Positions 6,798 to 9,816 of a stretch of 9,816 bases of DNA are shown here, in pieces. The notes beneath the pieces were generated by a model. The model did no database searches. It saw only the letters and a program-made list of their open reading frames with translations, and had not been told where the DNA came from. Positions within the stretch are counted from its first letter, which is position 1; each line of letters opens with the position of its first letter. A program made the position numbers and the translations under genes. Source of the stretch: an uncultured Opitutia bacterium. Its GTDB lineage: Bacteria > Verrucomicrobiota > Verrucomicrobiia > Opitutales > UBA953. The DNA lies in contig CAINSX010000020.1 of NCBI GenBank assembly GCA_903853185.1, forward strand, positions 1 through 9,816, in the 5' to 3' direction.

Positions 6798-8604
6798 TTG
6801 GGTGAGAGTAGTAGGTGTTCCAGAGGACGTGCCGTAGGCGGTAGTCCGGGTCGAGCCGGCGCTTCAGCGCGAACAGCTCGCGGGCGCGGGGATAGGCTCG
6901 GTGGAATTGGGCCGGGGTCGCATGCGCCTGGTAAGGCAGGTAATACGTGCCGCCGAGGGCGATCGCGGCCTCGATTAGCTCGCGCGTCCAGACGGCGACG
7001 GCGCCACGGGCGCTCGGGGTCGTCTCTTGTTTGTGGTAGATGACGAAGGCGAAGACCTCTTCGCGGGCCCAAGACAGGAGCGTGCCGGGGTCGGGCAGGG
7101 CGTGGCGGATCGAGATGTTGAGGATCTTGACGTGGTGGCGCTTCATGATCTCCGTCAAGGTATCGGCGTAAGCGTCGAAGTGGCGGACGGGGATGAAGTA
7201 TTCCTGCAGGACGTAGGTGTCGTCGCGGCGCGATTTCGGTTCCAGTTCCGCTACGTCGTATCCGGCCTCATAGTTGCGCCAATACACGCGATTACGGAAG
7301 AAGAAGACCGGGTCGAACATGTGTTCGCGGCGCCAGTGGCCGCCCGGAGTTTCGGTGTAGGCCCAGATGAAGTAGCGCATCACCGGATAGGCGGCGTTCA
7401 AGGGCATCAGGCGCGTGGGCGTCGTCGGCGTCCGTTCCGTCTTCCGCCAGGTGACGGAATTGATCCGGCGATAGTCCGGCGGGTACATGTCGCCGTTGTG
7501 GAGCACGGTCAGCGGGTCGTCGCGGACGTCGGACTTGAAATGCGCGGCATAGTCCGTGCGCACCAACTTGCGGTCAGAGCATTCGATGGCGGTATTGTCC
7601 GCGAGGTCGAGTTCGGCTTCGACGATGATGCCGATGGCGCCATAGCCGCCGATCGCGGCGAAGAAGATCTCCGGGTTCTCGGTCCGGCTGGCCCGCTGCA
7701 CGCTGCCGTCGGCGAGCATCACGTCGATGTTGCGGACGGAAAGGACGGCCGGCCCGAAGCCGATATAACGCCCGTGGGCGTTGACGCTCAAGGCCCCGCC
7801 GACGGTGAAGTTGGCGTAGGTCTGCATGATCTTCACGCTCAGGCCATGCGGGTCGACGTGGCGTTGGATGTCGCACCAGCGAGCGCCGGCCTGCACGCGA
7901 ATCCATTTCTGCTCGCGAGAGAAGTCGACGATGGCGTTGAGGCCGCGGAGGTCGAGGTGCAGGCTGCCGGCGCTCGCCGTCTGACCGCCCATGCTGAAGC
8001 GTCCGCCGCCGACCGAGACGGGCCCGGTCGTCGTGCGCAGGATCTCGCGTAAAGCTTCGAGGGTGGTCGGTCGCTCCACCTTGGCGACGACGACGGGGTG
8101 GAGCTGGGTTACTTCGTTGATGATCACGCCGCTGCCGTCAGCGGCTGGCTGGCCTTGGTCGTTCTTCAGGTAGTCCTCGGTCATGCCTCTGGCTACTCCA
8201 TAAGGGTTGGCGGTGGCTTGCCCGCGTCTGGCTAGGAGTTGCCAACCGAGCCAAAGGAGTCCGAGCGCCGGGATGAGGATAGTGAGCAGCCACCAGCCAC
8301 GACGGCCGCCATCATGGAGCCTTTTGGTCGACGTCGCGGTGAGCGACCAGAGGAGCAATGGGGTGAGCAGCCAAGGCGTCAGGGCGCCGAGAATCCCGCC
8401 TAGGCCTTGATCTAGGAGATAGTAGGCACCGGCGAGCAGCAGCAAGCAGTGCAGGTACTCCCCCCGGCCGATTCGTCCTCTTCGGGTGAAGAGCATATAG
8501 GTAAGCGGAATTTTTTGACGCAAAGGGGGCATGGACTTCAGGTTTGGCGGGGCAGCCAAAGGGTGGGGTAGGGCGATGCTAGGTGCGGGCTCCTTGTTTA
8601 ACAC
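6778..8604 (-). CDS. DUF805 membrane domain fused to a VAO/PCMH-family FAD-binding oxidoreductase
   Basis: This 608-residue protein joins two domains. Residues about 35-137 form a DUF805 module: RRGRIGRGEY (41-50), hydrophobic segments at about 51-65, 73-90 and 104-124, the signature KRLHDGGRRGWW (94-105), and the typical NPYG end (133-136). Residues 160-600 form a flavin oxidoreductase of the vanillyl-alcohol-oxidase fold: FAD-binding loop VSVGGGRFSMGGQ (196-208), RVQAGARWCDIQ (236-247), QTYANFTVGGALSVNAHGRY (261-280), FFAAIGGYGAIGIIVEAEL (314-332), and the C-terminal ALKRRLDPDYRLRHVLWNTY (579-598), resembling the end of aldonolactone-oxidase-like enzymes. Arg202 stands where many relatives have the flavin-linking His, so FAD is probably non-covalent. 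The substrate is unknown. Start: GTG at 8604 gives the longest frame, but ATG at 8532 (residue 25) better matches where DUF805 proteins begin; no candidate has a Shine-Dalgarno. The frame is unbroken through the junction near residue 140. Confidence 0.93.
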   Translation of the reverse strand: MLNKEPAPSIALPHPLAAPPNLKSMPPLRQKIPLTYMLFTRRGRIGRGEYLHCLLLLAGAYYLLDQGLGGILGALTPWLLTPLLLWSLTATSTKRLHDGGRRGWWLLTILIPALGLLWLGWQLLARRGQATANPYGVARGMTEDYLKNDQGQPAADGSGVIINEVTQLHPVVVAKVERPTTLEALREILRTTTGPVSVGGGRFSMGGQTASAGSLHLDLRGLNAIVDFSREQKWIRVQAGARWCDIQRHVDPHGLSVKIMQTYANFTVGGALSVNAHGRYIGFGPAVLSVRNIDVMLADGSVQRASRTENPEIFFAAIGGYGAIGIIVEAELDLADNTAIECSDRKLVRTDYAAHFKSDVRDDPLTVLHNGDMYPPDYRRINSVTWRKTERTPTTPTRLMPLNAAYPVMRYFIWAYTETPGGHWRREHMFDPVFFFRNRVYWRNYEAGYDVAELEPKSRRDDTYVLQEYFIPVRHFDAYADTLTEIMKRHHVKILNISIRHALPDPGTLLSWAREEVFAFVIYHKQETTPSARGAVAVWTRELIEAAIALGGTYYLPYQAHATPAQFHRAYPRARELFALKRRLDPDYRLRHVLWNTYYSHPNDQTSL

Positions 8605-8617
8605 GGTTAATCGATAA
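8605..8617. repeat. 13-base direct repeat, copy 1 (beside the oxidoreductase GTG)
   Basis: GGTTAATCGATAA, identical to the copy at 8701-8713. It contains the palindrome ATCGAT and is AT-rich in a GC-rich region. It directly abuts the GTG start codon at 8604. On the minus strand it also overlaps a TATTAT hexamer (8619-8614) that could be a second -10, though no good -35 is found for it. I infer an operator half of a pair. Confidence 0.7.
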
Positions 8618-8676
8618 TATGTTTCGTCAGCAGGCTGGCCTGAACGAGGTCTTGGCCGTCCCTCGGGTCATTCTAG

Positions 8677-8706
8677 ATTATACCTGATGATCCCCGTATG
8701 GGTTAA
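8677..8706 (-). promoter_or_regulatory. Candidate sigma70-type promoter for the oxidoreductase operon
   Basis: On the minus strand there is a perfect -10 TATAAT (8682-8677) preceded, after an 18-base spacer, by TTAACC (8706-8701; four of six matches to TTGACA). Transcription would start near 8670, giving a leader of about 66 bases to the GTG at 8604 or about 138 to the ATG at 8532. The -35 lies inside copy 2 of the 13-base repeat, so a protein bound there would block the promoter. The pattern is seen directly; activity is inferred. Confidence 0.5.
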
Positions 8707-8713
8707 TCGATAA
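8701..8713. repeat. 13-base direct repeat, copy 2 (over the -35 element)
   Basis: GGTTAATCGATAA, identical to copy 1 at 8605-8617, with start-to-start distance 96 bases (about nine helical turns, so both copies would sit on nearly the same face of the DNA). It covers the -35 of the minus-strand promoter and lies 92 bases upstream of the plus-strand propeller gene, so it could affect both directions. Function as a regulator-binding site is inferred. Confidence 0.7.
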
Positions 8714-8716
8714 GCA

Positions 8717-8731
8717 TGATGCTATGCATCA
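8717..8731. promoter_or_regulatory. Short perfect inverted repeat between the divergent genes
   Basis: TGATGC-TAT-GCATCA: two perfect 6-base arms around a 3-base centre, four bases past copy 2 of the direct repeat. It could be a dimeric regulator half-site pair or an RNA hairpin in the leader of the plus-strand gene. Short palindromes arise by chance, so confidence is low. Confidence 0.3.
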
Positions 8732-8760
8732 GTCTGGCCGATACGCATGCTCCGGCTCTT

Positions 8761-8773
8761 GCCTGCGGCAGGC
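8761..8773 (+). other. Small hairpin in the likely 5' leader of the propeller gene
   Basis: GCCTG-CGG-CAGGC, a perfect 5-base stem with a 3-base loop, 31 bases before the ATG at 8805. No T-run follows, so it is not an intrinsic terminator. It may affect leader structure or be chance in GC-rich DNA. Confidence 0.25.
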
Positions 8774-8804
8774 GCCAGCCCATGGTTCACTCATTCCCAG
8801 TCCT

Positions 8805-9816
8805 ATGCGCCTCTTTGCCTGTCTGCTCTGTCTCGCCGCCTTCGCCGAAGAAAAGCCGCCCGTCCTTGGCCATGGCGACCTGCGCTATTCCGTCGACCTG
8901 AAATGGGCCAAGGCTGACCCGGCGGTCGCTCCGGTCGTCAACTCACACGCGCTAGCGGAAGGTAAGGATGGTCGCATCTATCTGGTGACCGATCACCCGA
9001 AGAACGACTTCATCGTCTTCGAGAAAGATGGCCGCTACGTCCGTTCGATTAGCGCCGGCCTCGGCGGCGGGCACGGCCTCGCGATTTTTGAACAAGACGG
9101 CGTGGAGTACCTGGTGCACGTCGACTCCGGCTGGCACATGGCGGCCGAAGGCTGGAATCCATCCGCGGTCGAAGGGCGCATCACCTTGCTGACGACCGAT
9201 GGCAAGGTGATGCGCAAGTTCCCGACGCCTAAGGAACTCGGCTTGAGCGATGGCAAGTTCATGCCTTGCGCGGTCGCTCGGACTCCCGCCGGCACGCTGC
9301 TGGTCGCCGATGGCTATGGCTCGAACTTCATCTACGAGTTCTCGCTGGAAGGGAAACTGCTAAAGAAATGGGGCGGGCCGACGAAGGACGCTGCCAATCT
9401 GAGCAACGCTCACGGCATCTCTATTGATAGCTCCGACCCGCGCGGCCCGCTCGTCTGGGTTCCTTCGCGCAGCCAGAACCAGCTCAAGGCGTTCACCTTG
9501 GACGGTAAGTATGTCGACACCATTGACCTGCCAGGCGCCTTCGCGGGACAGCTGTTCTTCCGTGGCGATAAGATCTACACCGCGGTCTGCTGGAGCAAGG
9601 ATGCCAAGGGCAAGCGCCTCGCGCAGTCAGGCTTCCTGCTCGTTCTGGATCGCGCGACGAAGAAAGTCCTCAGCGCGCCTGGCGGCAGCGAGCCCAAGGT
9701 CGTCGACGGCAAACTCCAGCCGCTCAGCCAGGCTCAGCCCGTCTTCAAGCACGGCCACGACCTCTTCGTCGATTCGGCCGGCGATATCTATCTCGGTGAA
9801 TGGAACGCGGACCGCC
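8805..9816 (+). CDS. Secreted NHL-type six-bladed beta-propeller protein, C-terminus cut by the window edge
   Basis: The ATG at 8805 opens a frame that stays open for 337 codons to the end of the window. Residues 1-14 (MRLFACLLCLAAFA) form a short signal peptide with an AFA-E cleavage site, so the protein is exported. The rest repeats the NHL blade pattern 'H-[AGL]-[LI]...G.[IL]Y[LV]...DG': blades begin near His48, His90, residue 154 (PCAVARTPAGTLLVADGYGS), His203 (NAHGISID) and His318 (KHGHDLFVDSAGDIYLGEWN). DGK/EGK turns recur between strands (132-134, 182-184, 233-235). This layout fits six-bladed propellers of the peptidyl-hydroxyglycine-lyase/NHL superfamily, which are common as exported proteins in Planctomycetes and Verrucomicrobia. 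Enzyme activity is not established. Few residues after the visible end are probably missing. It is transcribed divergently from the oxidoreductase operon; no clear promoter or Shine-Dalgarno is seen for it. Confidence 0.88.
   Translation, partial: MRLFACLLCLAAFAEEKPPVLGHGDLRYSVDLKWAKADPAVAPVVNSHALAEGKDGRIYLVTDHPKNDFIVFEKDGRYVRSISAGLGGGHGLAIFEQDGVEYLVHVDSGWHMAAEGWNPSAVEGRITLLTTDGKVMRKFPTPKELGLSDGKFMPCAVARTPAGTLLVADGYGSNFIYEFSLEGKLLKKWGGPTKDAANLSNAHGISIDSSDPRGPLVWVPSRSQNQLKAFTLDGKYVDTIDLPGAFAGQLFFRGDKIYTAVCWSKDAKGKRLAQSGFLLVLDRATKKVLSAPGGSEPKVVDGKLQPLSQAQPVFKHGHDLFVDSAGDIYLGEWNADR

Noticed and set aside
7027..8052. 341-codon plus-strand open frame inside the oxidoreductase gene
   Set aside because: It is antisense to a gene with clear family motifs. 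Its translation is Val/Gly/Asp/Ala-rich with no recognisable domain, as expected of antisense frames in GC-rich coding DNA.
6778..8184. Separate flavin oxidoreductase gene starting at the internal ATG 8184, after the DUF805 part
   Set aside because: The frame runs without a stop through DUF805, and no convincing ribosome-binding site lies before 8184; a fusion is the simpler reading, though an internal start cannot be excluded.
8652..8679. Possible plus-strand promoter TTGGCC, 16 bases, TAGATT
   Set aside because: Both hexamers match consensus at only four of six positions and the start would be about 118 bases before the ATG; too weak to call.
8716..8901. Short plus-strand open frame starting at ATG 8716
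   Set aside because: It is out of frame with the propeller gene at 8805, which has a signal peptide and blade repeats and stays open for over 1 kb; the short frame has no features.

Overview
This is a GC-rich bacterial window. Eight protein genes fill nearly all of it: seven on the minus strand, then one divergent plus-strand gene running off the right edge. The gene content (a short Mfd, a SurA-like secreted protein, a Sel1-repeat protein, a propeller protein with a secretion signal, a DUF805/FAD-oxidase fusion) would fit Verrucomicrobiota, possibly Opitutae. That placement comes from general resemblance, not a database match, and is tentative. No start codon in the window has a convincing Shine-Dalgarno sequence, including both ends of the tight gene overlaps. 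There are no RNA genes, insertion sequences, prophage genes or CRISPR arrays.

Layout, read in the direction of minus-strand transcription (right to left). Operon A (8604 to 4844) holds a DUF805-FAD oxidoreductase fusion, a class I SAM-dependent methyltransferase overlapping it by 20 bases, and, after a 4-base gap, a membrane-anchored protein of unknown function. A weak terminator-like hairpin follows at about 4834-4808. Operon B (4726 to beyond base 1) holds a Sel1-repeat membrane-anchored protein, a small 97-residue soluble protein 3 bases later, mfd 44 bases later, and a secreted SurA-like protein whose ATG overlaps the mfd stop as ATGA.

The only sizeable intergenic region (8605-8804, 200 bases, AT-rich against its surroundings) separates operon A from the plus-strand gene for a secreted NHL/six-bladed beta-propeller protein. 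It holds a perfect 13-base direct repeat in two copies, 96 bases apart. One copy overlaps the -35 of a good minus-strand promoter (TATAAT, 18-base spacer, TTAACC); the other abuts the GTG start of the oxidoreductase. This looks like an operator pair, possibly shared by the divergent genes.

The most interesting unit is operon A. A membrane-tethered flavin oxidase, a methyltransferase and a conserved orphan membrane protein are packed as one transcript with overlapping or abutting genes, which suggests one undescribed pathway acting at or near the membrane. Its substrate cannot be read from the sequence. Operon B couples the transcription-repair factor Mfd to an envelope-folding protein, a layout that probably reflects lineage-specific gene order rather than shared function.
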